64,000 nt of DNA from assembly GCF_000181495.1 (NCBI RefSeq), contig NZ_ABCF01000001.1, positions 124,001 to 188,000 on the forward strand, in the 5' to 3' direction. This DNA is from Bacillus sp. SG-1 (GTDB lineage Bacteria; Bacillota; Bacilli; Bacillales; Bacillaceae_B). The stretch's first letter is position 1, and each line of letters opens with the position of its first letter. This document shows, piece after piece, positions 35,293 to 46,088 of this stretch. Below the pieces are notes generated by a model, which was given only the letters and a program-made list of their open reading frames with translations, did no database searches and was not told where the DNA came from. Made by a program: the position numbers and the translations under genes.

Positions 35293-38124
35293 GTGAAAAG
35301 ACAATCAACAAACCAGGCAGGACCATGGGAGAGTTTTTATGGACCTAACCTCGGTTATATAATGGAAGTGTATGAGCTTTATTTAGAAAATCCGCAGGAA
35401 GTTGACCCTGAACTTAAAGAACTTTTTGAGCAGTGGGGACCTCCGGGAACGGCTGAAACAGGAACAGGCCAATATTCACAAATGGCTGAACTGCCTGCCG
35501 GAAATCATGATCTTGAGAAAGTTGTCGCAGCAGTGAATCTTGCTGATAACATTCGTACATACGGACACCTTGCTGCAGATATCTATCCTTTGAATGACAG
35601 GGATAAAGATTTCCGGAGAATTGATTTGAAAGAGTACAACCTTACAGAAGAAGACCTGAAAGCGATTCCGGTTGAGTTTATATGTCCTCAAGCTCCGTCG
35701 CATGTAAGAAACGGACTTGATGCAATCAACCACCTGAAACAGGTCTATACCAGCAAGCTTGCTTATGAAATTGCTCACGTACATGAGTTGGAAGAGAAAA
35801 AATGGTTAAAAGAAAAAATTGAAACAGGCTCTATCCTTTCCGCATACAGCAAAGAGCAAAAACTTGCACTTTTGAAACGCCTTTCCGAAGTGGAAGGGTT
35901 TGAAAAATACATCCACCGCACATTCGTCGGACAAAAGCGTTTTTCCATTGAAGGCCTTGATAATATGGTTCCTTTATTGGATGAACTTGTCCGTTATTCT
36001 GTTGAAAATGGTGCCAGAACCATCAATATCGGTATGGCCCACCGTGGACGCCTGAATGTCCTGGCACACGTAATCGGAAAGCCTTACGAAATGATCTTTG
36101 CAGAATTCCAGCATGCACCAAGCAAAGATTTGATTCCTTCAGAAGGCTCCATCGGCATCACATACGGCTGGACAGGAGATGTAAAATACCATCTTGGTGC
36201 AGACCGAAAGATCGGTGTCAGTGATACGGCACGTGCCCGGGTAACATTGGCAAACAATCCAAGTCATTTGGAAGTGGTCAGCCCGATCGTAGCCGGCTAT
36301 ACAAGAGCTGCGCAAGAGGAAAGGGAACAAAAAGGCTATCCTGAACAAAACCCTGAGACATCCTATGCGATCATGATTCATGGGGATGCAGCATTCCCTG
36401 GTGAAGGTGTCGTAGCCGAGACTTTCAATATGAGCGGTCTGCGCGGCTTTAATACCGGAGGGTCCATTCATCTGATTGCCAACAATATGATAGGATTCAC
36501 GACGGAAAGCTATGATTCCCGTTCTACCAAGTACGCCTCTGATACTGCTAAAGGCTTTGAAGTACCGATCATTCATGTGAATGCGGACGATCCGGAAGCA
36601 TGTCTTGCAGCTGCTGTACTTGCTTACGAGTATCGACATAAGTTCAATAAGGATTTCGTTATTGACTTGATTGGATACAGACGCTTCGGCCATAACGAAA
36701 TGGATGAACCAATGGTAACGAATCCGTTAATGTATAACAAAATCCAAAATCATCCTACTCCACGTAAAATCTATGAGAATAAATTGATCTCAGAAGGTGT
36801 TCTGTCACAAGAAGAGGCAGAAAAGATGGAGAAGGAAGTTGAAGAAACACTGAAAGCTGCTTATGAAAAAGTCCCGACGAAGGATGAAAATCCGGACATT
36901 GTCATGAATCCGCCGGAAGAGATAACTAACGGGTTCCCTAATATTGATACAAGCGTGGATTTTGAACAGCTGAGCGAATTGAATGATGAGCTTCTTCAGT
37001 GGCCTGAAGGATTCACTCCATTCAAGAAACTGGAAAAAATACTTCAGAGACGTGGAGGCGTGTTCTCGGGCAAAGGCAAAATTGACTGGGCACATGCAGA
37101 AACGCTTGCATTCGCGACAATCCTTAAAGAAGGAACGCCGATCAGGCTTACAGGACAGGATTCGGAGCGCGGAACATTTGCTCAGCGTCACCTGGTCCTG
37201 CATGACCACGAAACGGGTGAAGAAATGATTCCTCTTCACCAGCTAAAAGATTCAAATGCATCCTTCTCCGTGTTTAATAGTCCTTTAACGGAAACTGCTG
37301 TTGTCGGATATGAATACGGATATAATGTTTTCGCACCTGAAACCCTTGTTCTTTGGGAAGCTCAATTTGGGGATTTTGCCAATACTGCTCAAGTGATGTT
37401 TGATCAATTCATCTCAGCAGGAAGAGCGAAATGGGGACAAAAATCCGGTTTGGTCATGCTCCTGCCTCATGGTTATGAAGGCCAAGGCCCTGAACACTCC
37501 AGTGCAAGACTTGAGCGTTTCCTTCAAATGGCCGGTGAGTACAACTGGACAGTGGCGAATTGTTCAACGGCAGGACAGTACTTCCATATCCTGCGCAGAC
37601 AAGCAGCGATTCTTCAAAAAGAGGAAGTAAGGCCGCTCGTTATCATGACACCGAAAAGTCTGCTGAGAAACCAATTTGCAGCCGTTACAGCCGAAGAACT
37701 GGCAAACGGTCAGTTCAAATCAGTGTATGAACAGCCTGGTCTTGGAGATAACCCTGATAAAGTAGAAAGAGTTGTCCTTACAAGCGGTAAAATGGCTATC
37801 GACCTTGAAGAAAGTCTTAAAGATAAAGAGGACATGGATTGGGTTCATATTCTGAGAGTCGAAGAGTTGTATCCGTTCCCTAAAACGGATATTTCTGAAA
37901 TCCTGAAGAAATATCCAAATCTGAAAGAATTGCTATGGGTTCAGGAAGAACCTAAGAATATGGGAGGATGGACATTTGCAGAGCCTCGTTTGCGCGATAT
38001 CGCACCAGACGGTGTTGACGTCAATTATGCAGGACGCAGAAGAAGATCCAGCCCGGCAGAAGGGGAACCGATCGTCCATAAAAAAGAACAATCAAGAATT
38101 ATCAGTGAAGCGTTGACAAGATAA
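35293..38124 (+). CDS. odhA: 2-oxoglutarate dehydrogenase E1 component OdhA
   Basis: OdhA decarboxylates 2-oxoglutarate with thiamine diphosphate and reductively succinylates the lipoyl group of OdhB. The 943-aa protein has the N-terminal [20 protein letters not shown], a core with [14 protein letters not shown] (near residue 245), [33 protein letters not shown], the ThDP-binding [11 protein letters not shown], and C-terminal [15 protein letters not shown] and [15 protein letters not shown]. The GTG start has GGAGG 9 nt upstream. It forms an operon with odhB 19 nt downstream. Confidence 0.96.
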   Translation: MKRQSTNQAGPWESFYGPNLGYIMEVYELYLENPQEVDPELKELFEQWGPPGTAETGTGQYSQMAELPAGNHDLEKVVAAVNLADNIRTYGHLAADIYPLNDRDKDFRRIDLKEYNLTEEDLKAIPVEFICPQAPSHVRNGLDAINHLKQVYTSKLAYEIAHVHELEEKKWLKEKIETGSILSAYSKEQKLALLKRLSEVEGFEKYIHRTFVGQKRFSIEGLDNMVPLLDELVRYSVENGARTINIGMAHRGRLNVLAHVIGKPYEMIFAEFQHAPSKDLIPSEGSIGITYGWTGDVKYHLGADRKIGVSDTARARVTLANNPSHLEVVSPIVAGYTRAAQEEREQKGYPEQNPETSYAIMIHGDAAFPGEGVVAETFNMSGLRGFNTGGSIHLIANNMIGFTTESYDSRSTKYASDTAKGFEVPIIHVNADDPEACLAAAVLAYEYRHKFNKDFVIDLIGYRRFGHNEMDEPMVTNPLMYNKIQNHPTPRKIYENKLISEGVLSQEEAEKMEKEVEETLKAAYEKVPTKDENPDIVMNPPEEITNGFPNIDTSVDFEQLSELNDELLQWPEGFTPFKKLEKILQRRGGVFSGKGKIDWAHAETLAFATILKEGTPIRLTGQDSERGTFAQRHLVLHDHETGEEMIPLHQLKDSNASFSVFNSPLTETAVVGYEYGYNVFAPETLVLWEAQFGDFANTAQVMFDQFISAGRAKWGQKSGLVMLLPHGYEGQGPEHSSARLERFLQMAGEYNWTVANCSTAGQYFHILRRQAAILQKEEVRPLVIMTPKSLLRNQFAAVTAEELANGQFKSVYEQPGLGDNPDKVERVVLTSGKMAIDLEESLKDKEDMDWVHILRVEELYPFPKTDISEILKKYPNLKELLWVQEEPKNMGGWTFAEPRLRDIAPDGVDVNYAGRRRRSSPAEGEPIVHKKEQSRIISEALTR

Positions 38125-38143
38125 CTAGGAGGAGGAAGACAAA

Positions 38144-39391
38144 GTGGCAGAAATTAAAGTACCAGAATTAGCAGAATCCATTACAGAGGGTACAATTGCC
38201 CAGTGGCTGAAACAACCGGGCGATTATGTAGAAAAAGGGGAATATATCGTTGAACTAGAAACGGATAAGGTCAATGTGGAAGTGATTTCCGAAGAAGCAG
38301 GAACGATTCAGGAATTAAAAGCTGAAGAAGGCGATACGGTTGAAGTCGGCCAGGTCATCGCAATCGTAGGTGAAGGCGGACAGCAGCCTGCATCTTCTGA
38401 CAGTAAATCAGAAGAAAAAGCAGAAGCTCCTAAGGAAGAAGCAAAACAAGAAGAGTCTTCCCCTGCACCAGCAGAAACAGAAGGCAAGAAAGAGCGCGTA
38501 ATCGCTTCTCCTGCAGCCCGCAAACTTGCTCGTGAAAAAGGAATCGATTTATCTCAAGTATCAACAGATCCACTGGGAAGAGTTCGTAAGCAAGATGTTG
38601 AAGCTTATGAGAACAAGCCTCAGTCTGCTCCTTCTAAACCGGCTGCATCGGAAAGTAAACCAGCGGCTGCGCCGAAGAAAGATGACGGCAAACCGGTTGT
38701 ACGTGAAAAAATGTCACGCCGACGCCAGACAATCGCCAAACGTCTGGTTGAAGTACAGCAAAATGCTGCAATGCTGACAACCTTTAATGAAATCGATATG
38801 TCAGCTGTCATGGAACTGCGTAAGCGCAAAAAAGATAAATTCTTTGAAACACATGATGTTCGCCTAGGATTCATGTCATTCTTCACAAAAGCAGTTGTAG
38901 CTGCATTGAAGAAATATCCTTATGTTAACGCTGAAATCGATGGCGATGAAGTTGTCCTTAAGAAGTATTTTGATGTTGGTGTTGCTGTATCAACTGATGA
39001 TGGTCTTGTTGTTCCTGTAGTAAGAGACTGTGACCGCAAAAACTTCGCTGAAATTGAAGGCGAAATCATGGAGCTTGCAACAAAAGCACGTAACAACAAA
39101 TTGGCTCTAAGTGACCTTCAAGGCGGATCATTCACCATCACAAACGGCGGTGTATTTGGATCGTTGCTATCTACACCAATCATGAATGGACCTCAGGTAG
39201 GTATCCTTGGAATGCACACAATCCAGCTTCGCCCTGTTGCGATCGATAAGGACACAATGGAAAACCGTCCAATGATGTATATCGCGCTTTCTTATGACCA
39301 CCGTATCATCGATGGTAAAGAGGCAGTAGGATTCCTTGTAACAATCAAGAACCTTCTGGAAAACCCTGAAGATTTATTGCTTGAAGGATAA
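38144..39391 (+). CDS. odhB: 2-oxoglutarate dehydrogenase E2 component OdhB (dihydrolipoyl succinyltransferase)
   Basis: This 415-aa core subunit transfers succinyl to CoA. It has a single lipoyl domain (about 1-77) with lipoylated Lys42 in ETDKVNVEV, an Ala/Pro/Glu/Lys-rich linker (about 80-118), the E3-binding domain with [19 protein letters not shown] (about 122-158), a second linker, and the catalytic domain (about 185-415) with [13 protein letters not shown] holding the catalytic His-Asp pair. The start is GTG with AGGAGGAGG upstream. E3 (lpd) is not in this window, as usual for Bacillus. Confidence 0.96.
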   Translation: MAEIKVPELAESITEGTIAQWLKQPGDYVEKGEYIVELETDKVNVEVISEEAGTIQELKAEEGDTVEVGQVIAIVGEGGQQPASSDSKSEEKAEAPKEEAKQEESSPAPAETEGKKERVIASPAARKLAREKGIDLSQVSTDPLGRVRKQDVEAYENKPQSAPSKPAASESKPAAAPKKDDGKPVVREKMSRRRQTIAKRLVEVQQNAAMLTTFNEIDMSAVMELRKRKKDKFFETHDVRLGFMSFFTKAVVAALKKYPYVNAEIDGDEVVLKKYFDVGVAVSTDDGLVVPVVRDCDRKNFAEIEGEIMELATKARNNKLALSDLQGGSFTITNGGVFGSLLSTPIMNGPQVGILGMHTIQLRPVAIDKDTMENRPMMYIALSYDHRIIDGKEAVGFLVTIKNLLENPEDLLLEG

Positions 39392-39402
39392 TATAGTTTC
39401 TT

Positions 39403-39429
39403 AAACCAGCAGAAGACCTCTGCTGGTTT
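39403..39429 (+). terminator. Terminator-like hairpin after odhB
   Basis: AAACCAGCAGA and TCTGCTGGTTT form a perfect 11-bp stem with a 5-nt loop; the right arm is followed by ATTTAT. Confidence 0.85.
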
Positions 39430-39493
39430 ATTTATATCTTATTTTGAAGTAGTGGATAATGTAGGGTTTTAGTGAGAGAAGAGTTTGCTGGAT

Positions 39494-40411
39494 ATCTATG
39501 GATCCATACAAGATTGGGTGAAAAGACGTGAAATGATGTATGAAAAAGAGTTGGATTGATACATCATTGAGTCAAAGTGCGTGAATGATGTATGAAAAAG
39601 GGTTGGATTCATACATCATTGAGTGAAAAAGCGTGAATCATGTATGAAATAGCACTAGATTCATACATGATTGAGTGAAAAGACGTGAGATGATGTATGA
39701 AAAAGGGTTGGATCCATACATCATTGAGTGAAAAGACGTGAGATGATGTATGAAAAAGGGTTGGATCCCTACATCATTGAGTGAAAAAGCGTGAGATGAT
39801 GTATGAAAAAGGGTTGGATCCATACATCATTGAGTGAAAAGACGTGAGATGATGTATGAAAAAGGGTTGGATCCATCATCATTGAGTGAAAAGACGTGAG
39901 ATGATGTATGAAAAAGGGTTAGATCCATACATCATTGAGCGAAAAAGCATAAATGATGTATGAAAAAGGGTTGGATCCATACATCATTGAGTGAAAAAGC
40001 GTGAATCATGTATGAAATAGCACTAGATTCATACATCATTGAGTGAAAAGACGTGAGATGATGGATGAAAAAGGTTTAGACCCATACATCATTGAGTGAA
40101 AAAGCGTAAATGATGTATGAAAAAGGTTTAGATCCATACATCATTGAGCGAAAAAGCATAAATGATGTATGAAAAAGGGTAGGATCCATACATTATTGAG
40201 TGAAATAGCGTGAAATGATGTATGAAAAAGGGTAGGATCCATACATCATTGAGTGAAAAGACGTGAGATGATGGATGAAAAAGGGTAGGATCCATACATC
40301 ATTGAGTGAAAAGACGTGAGATGATGGATGAAAAAGGGTTGGATTAATACATCATTGAGTGAAAAAGCGTGAAATGATGTATGTAAAAGTACTAGATTCA
40401 TACATCTTCAA
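39494..40411. repeat. Tandem array 2: about 17 units of 52-53 bp
   Basis: Each unit has an inverted repeat, ATGATGTATG ... CATACATCAT, with a 15-nt loop (AAAAAGGGTTGGATC), then TGAGTGAAAAGACGTGAG or close variants. One unit (near 39640) has ATCATGTATG and CATACATGAT, a compensated change in both arms; another (near 40010) has only the left change. It lies after odhB. No open frame is conserved along it, and open frames on the minus strand are in-phase translations of the repeat. Confidence 0.95.
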
Positions 40412-40473
40412 GGAACAAGACGTCAATCGTGTCTAAAGTAAATAACCATTCACCAGAACAAGTGTCATTAAAA

Positions 40474-40507
40474 AAGCAGAAAGCCCGCTTTAACGGGCTT
40501 CCTGCTA
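40474..40507. terminator. Strong hairpin between array 2 and sda copy 2
   Basis: AGCAG-AAGCCCG pairs with CGGGCTT-CTGCT, one bulge pair, flanked by A-run on the left and T-rich sequence on the right. It suits termination of the minus-strand sda-like gene (A-run left is a T-run on that strand). Confidence 0.65.
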
Positions 40508-40567
40508 ATTATTTTTACTGGGGGCAATTGAATAGACATTAATGTCATTAAGTATTTTGGAATTTCC

Positions 40568-40702
40568 TTAAACCTTCCTAACAGGCCTCATTCCTCGACT
40601 ATGAATCTCCTTCTTCAACATTTGAATCCAGTCACGATCAGTACCGTTTTTCTCCGCGTCACGATAAGCTGCAACCAACTGTTCATTACTCATAATCTTC
40701 AT
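40568..40702 (-). CDS. Sda-like sporulation checkpoint protein, copy 2 (44 aa)
   Basis: On the minus strand ATG 40702 has AGGAGG 7 nt upstream. The 44-aa product contains MSNEQLVAAYRDAEKNGTDR followed by DWIQMLKKEIHSRGM, which aligns without gaps to B. subtilis Sda ([20 protein letters not shown] then [13 protein letters not shown]). The two Sda-like proteins of this window share S-N-x-Q-L, an Ala at the same position and the EI/EM-x-x-R end, but differ at most surface positions, so they may bind different kinases. Phe of Sda is replaced by Trp (DWI). Upstream is a 22-bp perfect palindrome. Confidence 0.72.
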   Translation of the reverse strand: MKIMSNEQLVAAYRDAEKNGTDRDWIQMLKKEIHSRGMRPVRKV

Positions 40703-40725
40703 TGGAAAACCTCCTAGGAGATATT

Positions 40726-40747
40726 AAATATAGAATATTCTATATTT
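40726..40747. promoter_or_regulatory. Perfect 22-bp palindrome upstream of sda copy 2
   Basis: The half site AAATATAGAAT is followed directly by its complement ATTCTATATTT. It lies 24-45 nt before the sda-like start codon, in the promoter zone, and so fits a dimer operator. It does not match LexA, Fur-type, CcpA or PurR consensus. The rest of the gap to 41024 is very AT-rich with no gene. Confidence 0.5.
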
Positions 40748-41024
40748 TCTATACATTCTACATTTATTCATGACAGATGAAAAGGGGTTTTACAAAAATT
40801 TTTTATAAAAATTTTACCAATTTTGATTTAAGTAAAGTAACGAGCTTGTGAAACTTACTCAAGTCAAGGAAGGATTTGATAACAAAAATTTTACAATCTT
40901 AGTATTTTTAATATTCAAAAATTTGTGATAACATAAAGGCGGGAGATGTGGAGAAAACGGACATCAGGTCAGGCAGTTTATTCCTGTTCCACAAGGAAAA
41001 ATCTTTTGCTTGAATGGGGGAAGT

Positions 41025-42668
41025 ATGTTGTCAAAATTATTGAATGTTACAGTAGGAAGGTTATTGGAAGAGAAGGCGGCAGCACAAGGGGAAAGAGATG
41101 CCGTAGTGTACAATGACAGAAATTTAAGAATGTCTTATAAGGAGTTCGATTTGCACTGCCGTAAGGTCGCAAAAGGGTTGATGGGTCTTGGGCTGCAAAA
41201 AGGGGAGCATATGGCCGTCTGGTCTACAAACACCCCTGAATGGCTTGCATGTCAGTTTGCTACCGGAAAAATGGGTGCTGTGCTGGTGACCGTAAATACT
41301 AACTATCGAACTGCTGAGCTCGAATATTTGTTAAAACAATCTGATGCAACGACCATCCTTTTAATGGATCAGTATCGAGATGCTTCTTATATAGAAATGC
41401 TTTATGAAATTTGTCCTGAATTAAAAGATTCGCAGCCAGGCAACTTGGAAAGCAAACGGCTTCCGGCACTTAGAAATGTCATAGTTCTAAGTGAAAAACG
41501 CTATAGTGGTACATACAATTGGGAAGACATTTTGCAAATGGCTGCTTCGGTAGAGGAAACCGAACTTGATGAACGTATGTCAGACCTGCATCCTGAAGAT
41601 GTGATTAATATGCAGTATACATCAGGGACCACAGGGTTTCCGAAAGGGGTCATGCTGACTCACAATAATATTGTCAACAATGCATATAATATTGCTCAGT
41701 GCATGAGATTGACTAATGAGGACAGGTTGTGCATTCCTGTGCCGTTTTTCCATTGCTTTGGGTGTGTTCTCGGAACGATGGCATGCGTATCAGTGGGGGC
41801 GGCCATGGTGCCTGTACAGGAGTTTGATCCTGGTACGGTTCTGCAGACTGTCCAAGATGAAAAATGTACAGGATTGCATGGAGTCCCAACGATGTTTATA
41901 GCAGAGCTGAATCATCCTGGCTTCGACCAATTTGACCTCTCGTCGCTTAGGACAGGAATCATGGCAGGCAGCAACTGTCCTATCGAAGTGATGAAAGGGG
42001 TAATTGACAGGATGGGAGCTGATGAAATTACCATTGCCTATGGTCAAACAGAATCTTCACCTGTCATAACCCAGACGAGGACAGACGATCCGATTGAACT
42101 TCGTGTTGAAACAGTGGGCCGGGCACTTCCTAATGTAGAAGTGAAAGTCGTTCAACCAGGTACAGACGAAGAAGTTCCATTTGGAGTGCAGGGTGAATTA
42201 TGTACAAGAGGGTACCTTGTAATGAAGGGCTATTATAAAAATGAGGAAGCCACAGCAGCGGCAATTGATTCAGATGGCTGGCTCCATACAGGTGATTTAG
42301 CTGTAATGGATGAGAACGGATACTGCCGGATAACAGGCCGCTTAAAGGATATGATTATCAGGGGCGGGGAAAACATCTATCCAAGAGAAATTGAAGAATT
42401 TCTCTATACCCATCCAAAAGTTTTAGATGTTCAGGTCGTTGGAATACCTGACAAAGTTTATGGTGAAGAGGTCATGGCTTGGGTCATCCTAAAAGAGGGG
42501 CAAACTGCTTCTGCGGATGAACTCCGTGAGTACTGTAAAGGGAAGATTTCCCGCCACAAAGTTCCTCGATATATCGAATTTACAGATGCTTATCCAATGA
42601 CTGCATCGGGTAAAATTCAGAAATACAAACTCAGGAAAGAGGCAGAGAAAAAAGCTCTTCACAGCTAA
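41025..42668 (+). CDS. AMP-forming acyl-CoA synthetase (YngI-like)
   Basis: This 547-aa ANL-superfamily enzyme activates a carboxylic acid to acyl-AMP and then acyl-CoA. It shows the ATP loop [11 protein letters not shown] (near residue 197), [11 protein letters not shown], the GWLHTGDLA motif with Asp for ribose binding, [20 protein letters not shown], and the catalytic lysine in the C-terminal [13 protein letters not shown]. Length and sequence pattern match B. subtilis YngI; acyl chain specificity cannot be read. ATG 41025 is preferred with GGGGGA just upstream; an in-frame TTG at 41010 is possible. Confidence 0.92.
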   Translation: MLSKLLNVTVGRLLEEKAAAQGERDAVVYNDRNLRMSYKEFDLHCRKVAKGLMGLGLQKGEHMAVWSTNTPEWLACQFATGKMGAVLVTVNTNYRTAELEYLLKQSDATTILLMDQYRDASYIEMLYEICPELKDSQPGNLESKRLPALRNVIVLSEKRYSGTYNWEDILQMAASVEETELDERMSDLHPEDVINMQYTSGTTGFPKGVMLTHNNIVNNAYNIAQCMRLTNEDRLCIPVPFFHCFGCVLGTMACVSVGAAMVPVQEFDPGTVLQTVQDEKCTGLHGVPTMFIAELNHPGFDQFDLSSLRTGIMAGSNCPIEVMKGVIDRMGADEITIAYGQTESSPVITQTRTDDPIELRVETVGRALPNVEVKVVQPGTDEEVPFGVQGELCTRGYLVMKGYYKNEEATAAAIDSDGWLHTGDLAVMDENGYCRITGRLKDMIIRGGENIYPREIEEFLYTHPKVLDVQVVGIPDKVYGEEVMAWVILKEGQTASADELREYCKGKISRHKVPRYIEFTDAYPMTASGKIQKYKLRKEAEKKALHS

Positions 42669-42678
42669 TCTACAGTGC

Positions 42679-42711
42679 AAGAAGCTGGTTAGTTAACGCC
42701 AGCTTCTTTTT
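42679..42711 (+). terminator. Intrinsic terminator after the acyl-CoA synthetase gene
   Basis: AAGAAGCTGG pairs with CCAGCTTCTT around a 10-nt loop and is followed by TTT. Confidence 0.88.
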
Positions 42712-42921
42712 GTATTCTTTTACTATAAATGGTTCTTACAAGTTGATTCAATGGAGAAACAAACCGATTGACTATATGGGGCAACGATAAGGCCAGATAG
42801 ACCTGGCAATCACATATTGCTGAGAATCTTGATTACCGGTTGAGCTGTTATTCTTATTGGTTGATTTCTTAGAGGTTGTTGCTCTTACTCTCATTCTTCT
42901 GAAATTAAATTTGTTTACGAA

Positions 42922-42964
42922 TGGTTGAGTAAAGCGGAGTAACGCACCTGGAGCGGATATCAAC
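42922..42964. repeat. Short relic of a family A repeat
   Basis: The sequence AAAGCGGAGTAACGCACC-TGGAGCGGATATCAAC matches the right end of family A, with GGTTGAGT at its left standing for the left end; the core has been deleted. The rest of the 42712-43213 gap holds nothing recognised. Confidence 0.5.
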
Positions 42965-43213
42965 TAACTCCTCCGTGAAAAGTTTTTTTAAAAAAACAAC
43001 TTTCTCATCGACAACGAGCATTCTAGGGTTTTATCAGTTAGAAGGAGACAAAAAAGTCAGTTCTTTAAATTGCAGAGAAATAGACAAAAACTTAAAAAAA
43101 GGAGATTAACATGAAAGTGTAGAATGATTTATTGAGGGTAACCTAGCATTTCTATAGTTTTTACCTTATAAATCAGAATGAGATCATTTCAACAGGGAGG
43201 ATTCAGAGGCAGT

Positions 43214-44089
43214 ATGAAGATATTCGTTTATGGTTCATTAAGAAAAAATCAAAGATACCATTATTACTTAGAAGATTCAAAGCTCATTTCAGAACAAGCC
43301 TGGATACAAGGTAAACTCTATGATACTGGAGAAGGGTATCCTGCAGTGAAAGAAGGAAAGGACAGGGTATTCGGTGAGATCTATGAAATAAATCAGACGG
43401 TTCTGGAGAGCATAGATGATCTAGAAGACTATAAAGAAAATAGTGATAATAACCTCTATATGAGGCAGGTCGCAGAAGCGCAGACTGATGAGGGGCCCGT
43501 TGATGTTATCTATTACACTGGTTTTCAATCATCACTGTTTAAAGACTATATTGCTTCCGGGGATTGGACACTGCATACGTTCATGGAACAAAAGCCGGAC
43601 TCTCTCCTTTATTTTGCCTATGGATCTTGTATGGATCTGGAAAGGTTCCAGCTTGCCGGTGTGGATCATCATTTCCAGCAACCTCTGGGTAAAGGGGTTT
43701 TGAACGGATACTCAATGAAGTATACATATATTGTTGAAGATGGTGGCCGCGGGGATATCATAGAGGATGGCGGAGTGACGGAAGGGATTGTATACAGCCT
43801 GCCTTTTGAAGCTGTGGATTATCTATATGAAAGAGAAGGGGTCGTACCTGGCAGATATCGTGCAGCAATGGTAAATGTCGTGGTAAACGATGTTTTGATT
43901 CCAAATGTATTGACATTCATAGTGAATCATAGAGGTGCAGAAACCCGTCCACCCGCTCATTATGCCAGGGAAATCCTCAGAGGATCAATGCCATATGTCA
44001 GCCAGGAATATCATCAAAAACTAAAAAAACAGCTATTACTCCTTGGAATGTCCGAAGCAGAGGTTGAAGGACTTTTGAATAGTGAATAA
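43214..44089 (+). CDS. Tandem gamma-glutamylcyclotransferase-like (AIG2-like) protein
   Basis: The 291-aa protein holds two cyclotransferase-fold domains. The first begins KIFVYGSLRKNQRYHYYL (residues 2-19) with YPAVKEG and the VFGEIYEI strand; the second begins near residue 135 with LLYFAYGSCMDLERFQ and continues with GGRGDIIEDGG, EGIVYSLP, and YLYEREGVVPGRYR. YGS is the substrate loop of the family, and a conserved Glu is present in both domains. Similar two-domain proteins (YkqA) occur in Bacillus; substrate unknown. ATG 43214 is chosen so that the YGS motif sits at the usual distance; GAGG lies 5 nt upstream. ATG 43178 would add 12 atypical residues. Confidence 0.82.
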   Translation: MKIFVYGSLRKNQRYHYYLEDSKLISEQAWIQGKLYDTGEGYPAVKEGKDRVFGEIYEINQTVLESIDDLEDYKENSDNNLYMRQVAEAQTDEGPVDVIYYTGFQSSLFKDYIASGDWTLHTFMEQKPDSLLYFAYGSCMDLERFQLAGVDHHFQQPLGKGVLNGYSMKYTYIVEDGGRGDIIEDGGVTEGIVYSLPFEAVDYLYEREGVVPGRYRAAMVNVVVNDVLIPNVLTFIVNHRGAETRPPAHYAREILRGSMPYVSQEYHQKLKKQLLLLGMSEAEVEGLLNSE

Positions 44090-44119
44090 GATTTAATTGA
44101 AAGGCAGTTATGAATAGGA

Positions 44120-44911
44120 ATGAATAAATCTGACGTAATTAAAGCAATTGAAGCACACCATTGGGATTATGAAAAAGAATGGATCCCCGCTTATATAGAA
44201 ACGATTGAGGAAGATGGGCTGAGGGCAATTAAGAATCCGAGAATGCACAATGTCCTCAGCAATAAGGTTGTGGAGTTTTCTTCTGAAGGACATCAACTTG
44301 TGCAGCAGTGGGAAAGAACTAAAACCTTTTTTGGAAATGTTCCATTCAGTCTCTGGCTGGAAAGCATGCAGAGCGAGCTGCTGTCTTCCCTGTTAGAGAA
44401 GGATGGATTTAGTATCACTGAAAAGTATGATGGACTTGGATTCATGCTTAATCAGTTTAAAGGAAAAAGGGGCATTAATACCAATATTGATTATATAGAT
44501 GTAGAGAGTGACGAGGATATCCGGAACCTTGTTGAAGTGTCTTCACTTATCTGGGAATACCCGAAAGACCAGGAGGAATCGTTATTTAATCAAAGGAAAA
44601 GTTATATTACTTCCCCTTACAGGAACGGTGGATATATACTGGGGCTGAAAGATGCCAAACCGGTCGCCTACAGTAATTACAGATACAGCAGCGATGGAAA
44701 AACGATGTTTATGAATGGAAGCGGGGTCCTGCCCGGGCATCGCCATCAGGGAATTTATTCTGATATGGTTAAGTTTCGTCTCGCACATGCAATATCCAGG
44801 GGAGCTCTTTTGGCCACATGCCAAGCAAGGCGCGGCCATTCATCGCCTGTTCTAAGAAAACTGGGATTCCAAAAGTACTCAACGTATGATTATTGGGTAT
44901 ATAAAGGATAA
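44120..44911 (+). CDS. GNAT family N-acetyltransferase (263 aa)
   Basis: This two-part GNAT protein has an N-terminal degenerate half (about 1-120) and a C-terminal catalytic half with the acetyl-CoA loop GVLPGHRHQGIYSDMVKFRL (near residue 200) and a C-terminal GHSSPVLRKLGFQKYSTYDY. The acceptor is unknown. It follows the cyclotransferase-like gene by 30 nt in the same direction and precedes dedA by 34 nt, with no terminator in between, so the three may be one transcript. Confidence 0.85.
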   Translation: MNKSDVIKAIEAHHWDYEKEWIPAYIETIEEDGLRAIKNPRMHNVLSNKVVEFSSEGHQLVQQWERTKTFFGNVPFSLWLESMQSELLSSLLEKDGFSITEKYDGLGFMLNQFKGKRGINTNIDYIDVESDEDIRNLVEVSSLIWEYPKDQEESLFNQRKSYITSPYRNGGYILGLKDAKPVAYSNYRYSSDGKTMFMNGSGVLPGHRHQGIYSDMVKFRLAHAISRGALLATCQARRGHSSPVLRKLGFQKYSTYDYWVYKG

Positions 44912-44945
44912 AATCACTATTTGCTCTTAAGACAGGAGGAAGGGC

Positions 44946-45554
44946 ATGGCTCTTTTGGTTGAACTTGTGAATGATTTAGGCTATTTTGCCATGTTTATAT
45001 TCAGTTGGTTAGTTTTTGTTGGGTTTCCGATTCCCAATGAAGCAGCAGCAGCTTTTTCCGGGGTTTTAACAGAATGGAGAGGCTACTCACCTGCCACTGC
45101 TTTTACAGCAACTTATCTTGGTGTCATCAGTTCCGGGACTTTTGGGTATGGTTTGGGGAGATGGGCAAAGAACTTCCTTCTCTATAGATTCGAGAAGACA
45201 AAATCCAGGAAAGTCATTCGCAAAGGCCAATTGTGGCTGGAGAAGTATGGGGCTGCCGGCATTTCATTCAGTTACTTCATTCCAGGCGTACGGCTGTTCA
45301 TGCCATACATAGCGGGCGCATCGGGGATATCATCCGGCAAGTTCATGATGGCTGCTTATCCGGCGGCATTACTATGGTGTTTAATTTATTTTCAAATAGG
45401 GAGGTTATTCCCTTCCACCTTTTCAGCCATCGTTGAACATCTTTCATTCGCCATTACTTCAGTGACTTTTATCATTATCGTCATCATAAGCGGCATCTTA
45501 TATACTAAAAAAAGGAAGAGGGCGGCAAGCACCATCTTCAAAAGCGGAGAGTGA
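44946..45554 (+). CDS. DedA family membrane protein
   Basis: This 202-aa protein belongs to the DedA/SNARE-associated family; such proteins take part in lipid carrier (undecaprenyl phosphate or phospholipid) translocation. Features are FPIPNEAAAAFSGVL with the conserved acidic residue, GTFGYGLGRWAKN, LEKYGAAGISFSYFIPGVRL with the F-x-R-x-x-P-like motif (PGVRLFMPYIAGAS), and a basic C-terminal tail. AGGAGGAAGG precedes the ATG. It ends 2 nt before a convergent gene. Confidence 0.9.
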   Translation: MALLVELVNDLGYFAMFIFSWLVFVGFPIPNEAAAAFSGVLTEWRGYSPATAFTATYLGVISSGTFGYGLGRWAKNFLLYRFEKTKSRKVIRKGQLWLEKYGAAGISFSYFIPGVRLFMPYIAGASGISSGKFMMAAYPAALLWCLIYFQIGRLFPSTFSAIVEHLSFAITSVTFIIIVIISGILYTKKRKRAASTIFKSGE

Positions 45555-45556
45555 GA

Positions 45557-45901
45557 TTAACCGCGCGGTAGAGGGCGGTCAATCTCTTCGACAATAGTAT
45601 AATAGTTTCCTAAGAATCCGAATGCCTTGATGGTCGTCCGGTTGCCTTCCTTGCCTTCAAATGTCTTCGTAACCGTGTTGAAAAAGAGATACCCTTCTTT
45701 CGTTCGTGAACCAGTGAGAATAAGGGTGCGTGATTTATCTGAATCATCAACTTGCATGGTACATGAAATAGCTCCGCACGAAATATCATACTTGCCTTTC
45801 AGCCACCTATTAAAATCCTCTTCATCGGGACGGTGGATCGTTGAATAAACCAAAAACAGGCAAACTACCACCGCCAGCAGTTGATTTAATGGTTTTTTCA
45901 T
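45557..45901 (-). CDS. Secreted or membrane-anchored protein of unknown function
   Basis: The 114-aa protein starts with a signal-anchor (KKPLNQLLAVVVCLFLVYST) and has a small polar domain with a Cys pair CGAISC (near residues 43-48) that could form a disulfide outside the cell. Strands such as SRTLILTGSRTKEGYLFF suggest a small beta fold. The family is not recognised. ATG 45901 has AAAGG 9 nt upstream; TTG 45910 abuts that site. The final codons contain the palindrome ACCGCGCGGT. The stop lies 2 nt from the convergent dedA stop. Confidence 0.72.
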   Translation of the reverse strand: MKKPLNQLLAVVVCLFLVYSTIHRPDEEDFNRWLKGKYDISCGAISCTMQVDDSDKSRTLILTGSRTKEGYLFFNTVTKTFEGKEGNRTTIKAFGFLGNYYTIVEEIDRPLPRG

Positions 45902-46088
45902 TATCTTCAACCTTTCAAATCTATATAGTATTACTATACCATTTAATTACCAATTGAGATAGGGAGTTTTAAGAGGCAATCTGTATCCCTCTACAGAAGC
46001 AAGAGATAAAAATGTTGGAAACAGGCTATTGAAGTGATCGGCGCAGAAGAATATACTAGAGGGAAAGAGACAGAAAGGAGCTACCTAA

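Noticed and set aside
39638-40411. CRISPR array
   Set aside because: The repeat of about 52 bp is continuous: the parts between hairpins are themselves conserved, so there are no unique spacers, and no cas genes are present.
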